DNA of 64,000 nt. It comes from an uncultured Marinicella sp. Lineage in GTDB: Bacteria > Pseudomonadota > Gammaproteobacteria > Xanthomonadales > Marinicellaceae. The stretch lies in contig CANNBS010000005.1 of assembly GCA_947502925.1 (NCBI GenBank), positions 124,001 through 188,000 of the forward strand. The letters run 5' to 3'. Within the stretch, counting starts at the first letter, position 1, and each line of letters opens with the position of its first letter. Below the pieces are notes generated by a model, which saw only the letters and a program-made list of their open reading frames with translations, was not told where the DNA came from and did no database searches. Below are positions 1 to 7,907 of this stretch, piece after piece. The position numbers were made by a program, and so were the translations under genes.

Positions 1-1205
1 TGAACAACTTGCAATTGGGTATTGATGAGGCCCATGCCGCCGGCAAACAATTTTACGTGGTCAGTAACATCGCACCGCACAACAGCAAACTTAAAACCTT
101 TCTGCGTGATATTGAACCGGTGATTGCCATGCAACCCGATGCCCTGATTATGTCAGACCCTGGCTTAATTATGCTGGTGCGTGAACATTTTCCTGATATG
201 GCGATTCATTTGTCGGTGCAAGCCAACGCAGTCAATTGGGCCACAGTTAAATTCTGGCAACAACAAGGCATCGAACGGGTGATTCTGTCACGAGAATTAT
301 CACTTGATGAAATTGAAGAAATCCGTTTTAAGGTACCTGATATGGAACTGGAAGTGTTTGTACATGGCGCCTTGTGCATGGCCTATTCAGGACGTTGCTT
401 ATTATCAGGTTACATCAATAAACGTGACCCGAATCAGGGTACCTGCACCAACGCCTGTCGCTGGCAGTATGATGTGCACCCGGCGCAAGAAACCGCCACC
501 GGTGATGTCATTGCACAACCCAGCAAGGACATTGTTCTTTTACAGGAAAAAGGCCGTCCGGATGATTACTTACCCACCTATGAAGATGAGCACGGCACCT
601 ATATTATGAATTCAAAAGACTTGCGTGCTGTGGCGCATGTTGAACGACTGGTTAAGATGGGCGTCCATTCTCTAAAAATCGAAGGCCGCACCAAATCTCA
701 TTATTATTGTGCCCGCACCGCTCAGGTTTATCGCCAGGCCATTGATGATGCGGTGGCCGGTCGACCATTTAATCCGGACCTCAATGAAGCACTGTCGCAT
801 CTGGCAAACCGCGGCTATACCGAAGGCTTTTTACAACGTCACCGTCCGCAAGACACACAGAATTATGAACAAGGCCATTCCATCAGCCATTCACAGCAAT
901 TTGTGGGTGAAGTTATCAGCCGTGACAATGAACTTGTTCACATTGAGGTTAAAAACAAATTTCTGGTGGGTGATCAAATGCAATTGATGACCCCTCAGGG
1001 TAACTTCAGCTTTATCTTGGAAAACATGCATAATCAAGCCGGCGAAGCCATCACCGATGCCAAAGGCTCGGGCCATCTGGTTTCAATTCATCTAGACCCA
1101 GATATCGATGTGTCAATGGGTTTATTGATGCGCTTTTTACCGAACCCCAACAATAATTACGGCTCAACAACTCAGCACCAAACGACCCATGGCCTTACTG
1201 ATTGA
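1..1205 (+). CDS. trhP: tRNA 5-hydroxyuridine synthase TrhP (U32 peptidase family), 5' truncated by window edge
   Basis: U32-family protein closely matching E. coli YegQ/TrhP, which makes 5-hydroxyuridine at tRNA position 34 using prephenate as hydroxyl source (family knowledge). The frame is open from base 3; the first visible residues (N-N-L-Q-L-G-I-D-E-A-H) align with the interior of YegQ, so about 50-55 N-terminal residues lie outside the window and the TTG at 9 is not the start. Visible hallmarks are the segment HGALCMAYSGRCLLSGY, the following G-T-C-T-N-A-C-R-W cysteine cluster, and KIEGRTKSHYYCARTAQVYR. In U32 hydroxylases the conserved cysteines are thought to hold an Fe-S cluster. 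The last 17 bases overlap the ferredoxin gene, suggesting tight co-translation. Confidence 0.93.
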   Translation, partial: NNLQLGIDEAHAAGKQFYVVSNIAPHNSKLKTFLRDIEPVIAMQPDALIMSDPGLIMLVREHFPDMAIHLSVQANAVNWATVKFWQQQGIERVILSRELSLDEIEEIRFKVPDMELEVFVHGALCMAYSGRCLLSGYINKRDPNQGTCTNACRWQYDVHPAQETATGDVIAQPSKDIVLLQEKGRPDDYLPTYEDEHGTYIMNSKDLRAVAHVERLVKMGVHSLKIEGRTKSHYYCARTAQVYRQAIDDAVAGRPFNPDLNEALSHLANRGYTEGFLQRHRPQDTQNYEQGHSISHSQQFVGEVISRDNELVHIEVKNKFLVGDQMQLMTPQGNFSFILENMHNQAGEAITDAKGSGHLVSIHLDPDIDVSMGLLMRFLPNPNNNYGSTTQHQTTHGLTD

Positions 1206-1437
1206 ACAAGATTGTATCAACTGTGATATGTGCGAACCCGAATGCCCCAATGAAGCAATATTTTATGGCGAAAGTATTTATGAAATCGATCCGGACAAAT
1301 GCACCGAATGCATCGGTCATTACGACAACCCCCAATGCATCGACGTCTGTCCCATCGACTGCATTATTACCGACCCCGAGCATAAAGAAAGCCCGCAAGA
1401 GCTCTTGAACAAATTCAAAACACTATACCAGATGTAA
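1189..1437 (+). CDS. yfhL: YfhL-type 2[4Fe-4S] ferredoxin
   Basis: 82-residue ferredoxin with two 4Fe-4S motifs: C-I-N-C-D-M-C-E-P-E-C-P near residues 10-20 and C-T-E-C-I-G-H-Y-D-N-P-Q-C-I-D-V-C-P near 38-55. The long insert between the second and third cysteines of the second cluster is typical of the Allochromatium/YfhL class. It starts with an ATG inside the 3' end of trhP (17-base overlap, different frame). The arrangement argues that this is the dedicated electron donor or cluster partner of the upstream U32 hydroxylase; as I recall, E. coli YfhL has been connected with U32-family RNA hydroxylation. The family call is firm; the partner role is inference from overlap. Confidence 0.93.
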   Translation: MALLIEQDCINCDMCEPECPNEAIFYGESIYEIDPDKCTECIGHYDNPQCIDVCPIDCIITDPEHKESPQELLNKFKTLYQM

Positions 1438-1501
1438 GCACTCAAAGAACCCATAAAATACCATTGTAAACAAAGTATATACGGCATATACTTCACCCAT
1501 T

Positions 1502-2223
1502 TTTTTAACTGAATTATGCCAATCCTCAGAAAACAATCAGGTTCGCTATGCACTGGTCGGTGGTTATGCGGTGGCTCTCCATGGTGCTGTCCGTGGTACC
1601 GTAGACGTTGATTTTGTGATTGAGTGGGAATAAGTGTAGTATTTTGAACTAATATTCTCTATGAGAGACCGCCACAAGTCTCATAACAGGGCATCGTTTA
1701 CAGATAATGGCTTTAGTCCTTATCAAGAACGATAACGCCGTAATGAGGCTTGTGGCGGTCTCCCGAAGGGTGAACCCTAAAACAGCCATCTACGGCGTTA
1801 TGTTTCCTGGCAAAAAGACTAACTATTACTGCGAAAACAAGCCTTGTAGCTGACTATTTTATGATTCACTCATAGGGCATATTAGTTCAAAACACTACAC
1901 TAAAACAACTTAAAGCAGTTGAAAAATGCTTAAAACTGGGATTGGTTTCTCAATTACCCATCGATGCCGAACAATTATTTCACTTTAAAGATGAATACAT
2001 TAACAATCGACAACTCATCGCCTGGCATTTCTACCACCCCAAAGACCTGAGCAAACAAGTGGATTTAATCATTACCTTTGATTTAAGCAACAAAAAAACC
2101 CTGACGAAAACCCTCAATACCGGCACAGTCCAACTGTTAAACAAAAAAGACCTGGTAAAAATGAAACAGCAATCAGCCCGGTCTCAGGATTTAGAAGACA
2201 TCAAAGCACTGAAACAATTATGA
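1502..2223 (+). pseudogene. Nucleotidyltransferase (AbiEii/MNT-like) gene, interrupted by a MITE and frameshifted
   Basis: The 5' fragment (about 1502-1633) encodes Y-A-L-V-G-G-Y-A-V-A-L-H-G-A-V-R-G-T-V-D-V-D-F-V-I-E-W, the G-G-(x)n-D-x-D core of a pol-beta-type nucleotidyltransferase. The 3' fragment (about 1904-2223) continues the fold with A-V-E-K-C-L-K-L-G-L-V-S-Q-L-P-I-D-A-E and ends in Q-D-L-E-D-I-K-A-L-K-Q-L. Between them sits the 267-bp element at 1634-1900. Removing the element and one TAA duplication still leaves a one-base frame conflict, and no ATG begins the 5' fragment, so the gene has more than one lesion. Intact relatives lie directly upstream of a small protein like the next gene, possibly as toxin-antitoxin-like pairs (inference). 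Confidence 0.8.
1634..1900. mobile_element. MITE, 267 bp, with about 32-bp terminal inverted repeats and TAA target duplication
   Basis: The left end begins GTGTAGTATTTTGAACTAAT; the right end is its reverse complement, GTGTAGTGTTTTGAACTAAT read inward, and the match continues to about 32 bases with three or four mismatches. TAA flanks both sides (1631-1633, 1901-1903). Inside is a second inverted pair, GAGACCGCCACAAGTCTCAT (1665-1684) against 1743-1762 with one mismatch, plus an 11-bp perfect pair (1732-1742 with 1791-1801). There is no coding capacity, so it must be mobilised in trans by a transposase not present here. It is inserted in the nucleotidyltransferase gene. Confidence 0.85.
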
Positions 2224-2480
2224 AAGCACTACAAATCCACAGCCCTGAATCCCTGGCCAGAGGCCAAAAAATGACACCCGATGAAATCGTCAAATTCTTA
2301 GATGATTTCCGTCAACTCCATGGCCATAACCCACAACCCAGCAAACTCATCAGCCTCAAAGTCCCCGTCCCCCTTCTTAATGCCTTCCGCTTCCAATGCG
2401 AACAACAAGGCCTCAAATACCAAACCCACTTTAAAACCCTGATGAAAAACTGGCTTCAAACCAAGCCAAATAAATCATAA
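2220..2480 (+). CDS. Small hypothetical protein, partner of the broken nucleotidyltransferase
   Basis: 86 residues, starting in an ATGA overlap with the end of the nucleotidyltransferase remnant, so the two were translationally coupled. The C-terminal half (L-I-S-L-K-V-P-V-P-L-L-N-A-F-R then Y-Q-T-H-F-K-T-L-M-K-N-W-L) resembles the ribbon-helix-helix of BrnA/CopG-like antitoxins; this is a resemblance by eye, not a proven match. It appears intact although its upstream partner is broken, so it may be an orphan. A strong terminator follows at about 2541. Confidence 0.65.
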   Translation: MKALQIHSPESLARGQKMTPDEIVKFLDDFRQLHGHNPQPSKLISLKVPVPLLNAFRFQCEQQGLKYQTHFKTLMKNWLQTKPNKS

Positions 2481-2540
2481 AGCTTAATCATATAGTTAGT
2501 TTGTAATGCTCAGCAGTACGGCATATGGTTTTAGATTCTA

Positions 2541-2572
2541 ATAAAAAAGGGCATCACGAGATGCCCTTTTGT
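2541..2572. terminator. Bidirectional Rho-independent terminator
   Basis: Stem GGGCATC-ACGA-GATGCCC (2549-2566), preceded by a run of A and followed by TTTT, so it can serve both the plus-strand gene ending at 2480 and the minus-strand gene ending at 2593. Confidence 0.85.
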
Positions 2573-2592
2573 GTTTTTTAAAAATTGGCTTT

Positions 2593-5445
2593 TTAAGGTG
2601 CCATACAACCTGTGATTCTGACATTGTCAATGACCCAGCCTTCAGGGCGACCCACTGATGAATCAGAAGTTAATCGGAAGGCCAGTTTAATGTCACTGCC
2701 GGCATAATCATCCACATCAACGTTAAATACGGTGGCCGCCAGGGGGTCACCGCACCAGGCAGGCGTGCCACCGGGTAACGGATTGCTGAATGAACCACTG
2801 ACAGGACCATCATAGTTATTATTAATGATATCGGCATCGGGAACCTGAGTGAAACCACCACCATTAACCGAAACTTCCAGAATCGCCGAGTCGTAGCATC
2901 CGCCGCTTCTGTCCTCTATGACTTGCGTGTTCCAGAAACGTAAGGTGAGCGGTCCGACACCCGTTGGTAAAGGCAGTAAAGGTGACACCAGTGAGCTGTC
3001 ATTAACTGCGTCAATGTCATCTCCCTGGTAAGCTGTACTACCACCATCACCCACAGGTTGTAGCGACCAGTTGGCCTGTCCAACAGCTGTTTCGATGGTC
3101 CAGGGTTGTGGCGATATGGGTTCAAAGCCATTTTCAAAAATCAAATCCACTGCACCGGTATTAAAGTCATAGCTGTAAATATCGGTTTGTTGCATGCCAA
3201 TCGGACAATCGCCGGGCGCCACTTCGGTTTGGAAGCTAAAAACGCTGCTGGTGGTATCACCACAGGGGCTTTGAGCCGTTACGCGCCAGTAATAATCGGT
3301 ACTGGTTTGTAAATCAATGGTTGGCGTGTAGCTGGTACCGGTCACCGTTTCAGAGACATCCACTGTTGTAAAAGAAGGGTCGGTGGATATTTCCAGTAAA
3401 TAATCAATGGCATCCGGATCACTGCTCCAGGTAAAGTTAGGCTTGGTCGGAACATTGCCGGCACTGTCAGCAGGTGTCAATAAATTCGATCCTGTGGTGG
3501 CCGCCGCTGAATAATTAACCGTAATATCAACATTCTTATCGATTATATTACCACCGTCATTGCCACTGGCTAACAGACTGATGATATCCGTTCCGGTGGT
3601 GCCACTGCTATCCACATCAAACGTAAAATCTGATGAGAACGGTGGTACCTGAGCGTTAACAGAAAAAGCGGTGTTGTTAACATAGGCAGGTGCTGAATCC
3701 ACACTTAAGGTGACCGTACCTGAATAACCCAGTACTTCAGTTACGGACAGGGTCGATAAACTACCTGTATCACCGGCACACACTGCAAATTGAGGTGGTG
3801 TGGCATCAACTTTAAAGGTTGGTTCGGCATTGGCGTTATCACCATAACCCACCATGGCATCCACTGAACTGGCACGGTTATCGGTCCAGGTCATCGCCAT
3901 TTTATCTAACACCACAGATAAACCATTATAATCGCCCCATTCCTGTCCATTGTTGACATTACTGGACGTCTGGGTTGAATAGCGCTGTTCACCCTGCGCT
4001 AACCAACTGGCTCCGCCATCGGTGGAGACATTGTAATAAAAATCCACACCGCTTCTGGCATTGGAATGCCGTGTGTCATAAAAGCCGATGTGAACAACAC
4101 CATTTTCACCAATTTTTATCCAGGGATGAAAACGATCCACGGTCAATTGGTCGTTGGTTGCATGGGGTTTTGGTAATTCAGTCCAGGTGGCACCGGCATC
4201 GGTGGATTTAAAGACCCGGATTTCGGCATGGTTATTACTGGCAGAACCCTCACCATAACCGACACTGTCTGCGGTCTCATCGGTAATGGCCACATATAAA
4301 TGATCATTTCTGGTGTCTATATCAGCTGATGCGTATATAAAAACCTCTCGTGTTTCCATGGCCGGTATCGGAAAGTCGAAACGACCACGAATCGGTGACA
4401 CCACCACAGGTGCCTGGAATGTGGCTCCACCATCGGTGGATTTCAGCATATTGAGTTCTGCCTGACCGTTATCATCACTATCCAAACCCGGATAAAAGTA
4501 ATAAATATTACCCGCTGAATCGGTGGTGATATCAGATCCAATACCCGTGTCCACACCAACATTAATTGGTGTACTCCAGGTGGTACCGTAATCTGTTGAC
4601 CGGGCAAAACGCATCACATTACCTTTATGATAAGTGATATAAACATTGTCTTTATGCGGTGATGTCGGCGAACGATCGACATGGATAAATTCTTTGTCAT
4701 TGGACTGATCGCCATCAACCATTATCATCGGCACCCAGGTTTGACCACCGTCCTCTGAATATGAAGACCGGATATTACAGCCACCAAAGCCACAACTGCC
4801 CAAATCAGCTTGATAAACACGTTGCGGACTGACATCGAGGGTTGACCAATCAACTGTTGGGTCACAACATGATTGGGGATTAACTTGTGATGCAAACCAG
4901 GTGACGCCACCATCAGTGCTGTAATACATTTCCTGACCACCGTTGGCATTGGCGCCGGCCACTGCCTGCATATTGTTATAGGGATTGTATTCAACGGTGA
5001 CTTCATTACCATCGGTTTGTAACACCACTTCACCGGTGGGATTAACCACCGCCCCTTTACGCGGATCATCCGGCTTACCATCTAAGGTATAAGGGTGATA
5101 ATATTTCCCAAGTCCTTCTTTATACCAGACACCATCCACCAGTAATCCACCGTAATGAATTAAAAATGCATGATACAGTTCCCGGGGGTAGAACTCGGTG
5201 ATATGGGGGTTGGCTTTACGCGCCTTGACCTTAAAAAAGACCGGCACGTTTCTGACATAATGATCATTTTCTGGCAAAATCGCCAGATCTTCTTTGGTCA
5301 GCTGGTAATTTCGATCATCCCATGGGCCCAATTGTGCCAGAGCGGCATAATCAACCCGCTGGTCAACTCCTAATTGTTGTTTAATTTCCGCTTGCACGGA
5401 TAAAGATACCGCCAGCAACATAACAGCGGTCAGTAAAATTCTCAT
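2593..5445 (-). CDS. Secreted Asp-box (BNR repeat) protein with Fn3-like and C-terminal beta-sandwich domains
   Basis: 950 residues with a signal peptide (1-19, cleaved after VQA). Six Asp-box motifs of the S-x-D-x-G-x-T-W form occur near residues 176, 230, 283, 336, 414 and 474, indicating a sialidase-like beta-propeller. A fibronectin-III-like domain spans about 654-740 (L-T-P-A-D-S...Y-Y-W-R-V-T). The motif D-L-I-F-E-N-G-F-E at 767-775 introduces a C-terminal jelly-roll-like domain with several cysteines (about 780-950). Asp-box propellers include sialidases, photosystem-assembly-like and glycosidase proteins; I see no sialidase arginine triad that I can defend, so no enzymatic activity is assigned. 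Likely exported and surface-exposed or released. Monocistronic, facing the terminator at 2541. Confidence 0.8.
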   Translation of the reverse strand: MRILLTAVMLLAVSLSVQAEIKQQLGVDQRVDYAALAQLGPWDDRNYQLTKEDLAILPENDHYVRNVPVFFKVKARKANPHITEFYPRELYHAFLIHYGGLLVDGVWYKEGLGKYYHPYTLDGKPDDPRKGAVVNPTGEVVLQTDGNEVTVEYNPYNNMQAVAGANANGGQEMYYSTDGGVTWFASQVNPQSCCDPTVDWSTLDVSPQRVYQADLGSCGFGGCNIRSSYSEDGGQTWVPMIMVDGDQSNDKEFIHVDRSPTSPHKDNVYITYHKGNVMRFARSTDYGTTWSTPINVGVDTGIGSDITTDSAGNIYYFYPGLDSDDNGQAELNMLKSTDGGATFQAPVVVSPIRGRFDFPIPAMETREVFIYASADIDTRNDHLYVAITDETADSVGYGEGSASNNHAEIRVFKSTDAGATWTELPKPHATNDQLTVDRFHPWIKIGENGVVHIGFYDTRHSNARSGVDFYYNVSTDGGASWLAQGEQRYSTQTSSNVNNGQEWGDYNGLSVVLDKMAMTWTDNRASSVDAMVGYGDNANAEPTFKVDATPPQFAVCAGDTGSLSTLSVTEVLGYSGTVTLSVDSAPAYVNNTAFSVNAQVPPFSSDFTFDVDSSGTTGTDIISLLASGNDGGNIIDKNVDITVNYSAAATTGSNLLTPADSAGNVPTKPNFTWSSDPDAIDYLLEISTDPSFTTVDVSETVTGTSYTPTIDLQTSTDYYWRVTAQSPCGDTTSSVFSFQTEVAPGDCPIGMQQTDIYSYDFNTGAVDLIFENGFEPISPQPWTIETAVGQANWSLQPVGDGGSTAYQGDDIDAVNDSSLVSPLLPLPTGVGPLTLRFWNTQVIEDRSGGCYDSAILEVSVNGGGFTQVPDADIINNNYDGPVSGSFSNPLPGGTPAWCGDPLAATVFNVDVDDYAGSDIKLAFRLTSDSSVGRPEGWVIDNVRITGCMAP

Positions 5446-5544
5446 AAAACTCCTCTTTTTTATTAATATGGGTTATTGAATCATAAACCCATTTTTAACC
5501 GGAGACAATAAATCTAAGTGGTTTTTATTATTTTTGTGAACTGG

Positions 5545-6627
5545 CTACTCGGGCACATCCTGCTCAGAGACATTCTGCTCTGCCAGCACCTCATCAGCAT
5601 AGGATTGATCCTGTGTTTTGGACTGTCTTTTATCTGCTAGCGCTTCATCAGTAATCAAAGCCAGTTCAGCGGTCACGGAGAAATGATCTGAACCGGTCAG
5701 TTTATGCCGTTGTATATTTATCAGCTGAAAATGGCGACTGACAAAGACATGATCCAAGGGCCAGCGCAATAAAGGAATACCCGCATGAAAGGTATTTAAG
5801 GAACAGCGACCAACGCGAACATCATGGAGGCCGCTGATGCGTTTAAAAGCGCGCAGTGGCTTTGACCAGGGGACGTCATTTAAGTCGCCGGTCATTAATA
5901 ACGGCTCAGTTATGCCATTAAGCTTTCTCGCCAGCGCCATTAATTCAGCATCGCGTTCTGTGGATTCTTCGTTTTCAGAGGGACTCGGGGGTGCCGGGTG
6001 CATAAAATGGGCTAATACCTGATTGCCGTGAATGTCTATACAAACATGCACTGAAGGCACAAAATCCTGTACCAGATGATTGACCTGGACATCGCTTAAA
6101 GGAAATTTAGAGAAGACATGCATGCCGTACATGCGTTCATTGGGCTGACTGATTCGATGCGGGTAATCTGAGCTTAGTTCCTGCAGTGCCTCATGCCATG
6201 CCTGGTTGGTTTCCATACAAACCAGGACATCCGGTTGCTGTTCATTAACCAAATCCACCAGTGCTGAATAATGATCATTCTTCATCAACACATTGCTAAT
6301 CATTAATTTGAACCGTGACTGACAATCTGTTTCATTAAAATCAGCCACTTCTTTTGTATGCCAGCGGGTATACGGGAACAGATAATACGTCTGCAAGACG
6401 AGACATGCGGCAATTAATGCCAACATCACATAGTCTACAGCGGTTAACGCACCTAGAAAAAAAGGTGCAATCAGCAATAACAGTAAAGCCAGCACAAACC
6501 CTTGAATACGGACAAAGTCAAAAGCCCGAATCCACCAGATGCGGCGTTCGATAAAAGGCATGACCGCAATTACACAGACGATGGCCGTGATGATCGTTAA
6601 ATATATCTGACTGTCTATAAATGGCAT
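5545..6627 (-). CDS. Endonuclease/exonuclease/phosphatase (EEP) family protein with N-terminal membrane anchor
   Basis: 360 residues. Three hydrophobic helices occupy about residues 8-90, followed by an EEP domain: K-L-M-I-S-N-V-L near 110, P-D-V-L-V-C-M-E-T-N (metal-binding Glu), L-L-M-T-G-D-L-N-D-V-P-W (catalytic D-x-N), and the terminal G-S-D-H-F-S-V (catalytic Asp-His). All key residues of a divalent-metal phosphodiesterase are present. This anchored architecture resembles YafD-like proteins; the substrate is unknown. An acidic, Gln-rich C-terminal tail of about 35 residues follows the domain. Confidence 0.82.
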   Translation of the reverse strand: MPFIDSQIYLTIITAIVCVIAVMPFIERRIWWIRAFDFVRIQGFVLALLLLLIAPFFLGALTAVDYVMLALIAACLVLQTYYLFPYTRWHTKEVADFNETDCQSRFKLMISNVLMKNDHYSALVDLVNEQQPDVLVCMETNQAWHEALQELSSDYPHRISQPNERMYGMHVFSKFPLSDVQVNHLVQDFVPSVHVCIDIHGNQVLAHFMHPAPPSPSENEESTERDAELMALARKLNGITEPLLMTGDLNDVPWSKPLRAFKRISGLHDVRVGRCSLNTFHAGIPLLRWPLDHVFVSRHFQLINIQRHKLTGSDHFSVTAELALITDEALADKRQSKTQDQSYADEVLAEQNVSEQDVPE

Positions 6628-6795
6628 ACTAATGATTGCTAAATCATGTCATTATAGAGATAAAGCCATTAAGTTTATGATAAACAGGGCTATTTTTGTC
6701 ATTTTATACAACCGACATCGGTCTTTTCAGCTAAAATGAATAACGATCACTTATTAAACATCACCCGGTAAAGCATAGATATTTTGAATTAATGC

Positions 6796-6849
6796 TTGAA
6801 CTATCGGGATTTGATGTTATATTAGCTTTATCAAATACATTAGCTTTAT
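6796..6849 (+). promoter_or_regulatory. Likely sigma-70 promoter of the RND operon with a direct repeat
   Basis: TTGAAC (6796-6801), a 16-bp spacer, then TATATT (6818-6823). Downstream the 11-mer ATTAGCTTTAT occurs twice (6821-6831 and 6839-6849) with an 18-bp period, covering the presumed start site and leader. This could be a regulator site or a chance duplication. Confidence 0.5.
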
Positions 6850-6858
6850 GCTCAACGT

Positions 6859-7890
6859 GTGACCAAAAACCATCACTCTATGAAAATTATAATCAGCTTT
6901 ATTTTACTAATCAGCCCTTATCTTGTTACAGCCGATACAACGTGGTATGCGGTAAAAGTCACTGAGGAACCCGTTTACAGAACCTTTCAGGGCCGTATCG
7001 AGGCGATTCAGCAGGCCACTGTTTCAGCTCAGACCAGTGGTCGGGTGGCGAAAATCCATGTGGATGTGGATGATTATGTGACCGCCGGCACCGTGATTAT
7101 TGAGTTCACCAATCAGGAACAAAAACAAGCCGTTGAACGGGCTCAGGCCAATCTGGAAGCGGCCAAAGCCACAGAAAAACAGGCACTGGCCAGCTTTAAG
7201 CGCGCGAAAAATATTTTTGAAAAGAAACTGATTTCACAAAGCGAATACGATCGTGCTGAAAGCCAGAAAAACACCGCTGTGGCTGCGGTTAAAACCCAAC
7301 AGGCGGCTCTGGAAACGGCCCGGACACAGCTGGAATATACACTAATCAAAGCTCCTTTTGACGGCATTGTCACCGAACGGTATGTGGAACAAGGTGAAGC
7401 GGTCAACGTCGGCACACCGCTGATGTCAGGTTTGTCTTTAGATCATTTACGGGTGGTCACCCATATCCCTGAATCAATGGCCGATCGGATTAATGAACAG
7501 GGTCGCGCCCAGGTTGAATTACCTGACGGCTCCCGGGTCGAAAGCAGTGATTTAATTTTGTTCCCCTATGCCGATCCGGTCAGTAAAACCTTTCAAATGC
7601 GGGTCAACTTACCGCCGAAAACACCGGGCTTATTTCCGGGCATGTCGCTTAAAGTTCATTTTAAAACCGGTCAGCAAAAGCGCCTGATGATACCCACTCA
7701 GGCCATCGTCCGGCGTGGTGAGTTGTCTTTGGTTTATGTCAAACACGGCGATCAGCAATTACCCCGGCAAATTCGCACAGGTCAACAAATCAATGAGATG
7801 ACCGAAGTCATATCAGGTTTAGCGTCCGGTGACACCATTGCCGAAAACCCCTTAAACGTGGCTGTTACACAACAACCATCAAACCGATAA
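6859..7890 (+). CDS. RND efflux periplasmic adaptor (membrane fusion protein)
   Basis: 343 residues from GTG at 6859; an in-frame ATG at 6880 gives M-K-I-I-I-S-F-I-L-L-I-S-P-Y and a cleaner signal peptide, so the true start may be 6880. It shows the standard adaptor order: lipoyl half-motif (G-R-I-E-A-I-Q-Q-A-T-V-S-A-Q-T-S-G-R-V), alpha-helical hairpin of about 70 residues rich in A/K/Q/E, second lipoyl half (I-K-A-P-F-D-G-I-V), then beta-barrel and membrane-proximal domains (P-G-M-S-L-K-V). It bridges the inner-membrane pump encoded 17 bases downstream to an outer-membrane channel, which is not encoded here and is presumably TolC-like. Confidence 0.9.
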   Translation: MTKNHHSMKIIISFILLISPYLVTADTTWYAVKVTEEPVYRTFQGRIEAIQQATVSAQTSGRVAKIHVDVDDYVTAGTVIIEFTNQEQKQAVERAQANLEAAKATEKQALASFKRAKNIFEKKLISQSEYDRAESQKNTAVAAVKTQQAALETARTQLEYTLIKAPFDGIVTERYVEQGEAVNVGTPLMSGLSLDHLRVVTHIPESMADRINEQGRAQVELPDGSRVESSDLILFPYADPVSKTFQMRVNLPPKTPGLFPGMSLKVHFKTGQQKRLMIPTQAIVRRGELSLVYVKHGDQQLPRQIRTGQQINEMTEVISGLASGDTIAENPLNVAVTQQPSNR

Positions 7891-7907
7891 TTGAGGGAAT
7901 TCAGTTC

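Noticed and set aside
9-1205. TTG at 9 as the start of TrhP
   Set aside because: Homology continues upstream in frame to base 3, so the gene is cut by the window edge.
2593-5445. Annotation as sialidase
   Set aside because: Asp-boxes alone are not diagnostic; the arginine triad and FRIP motif could not be located.
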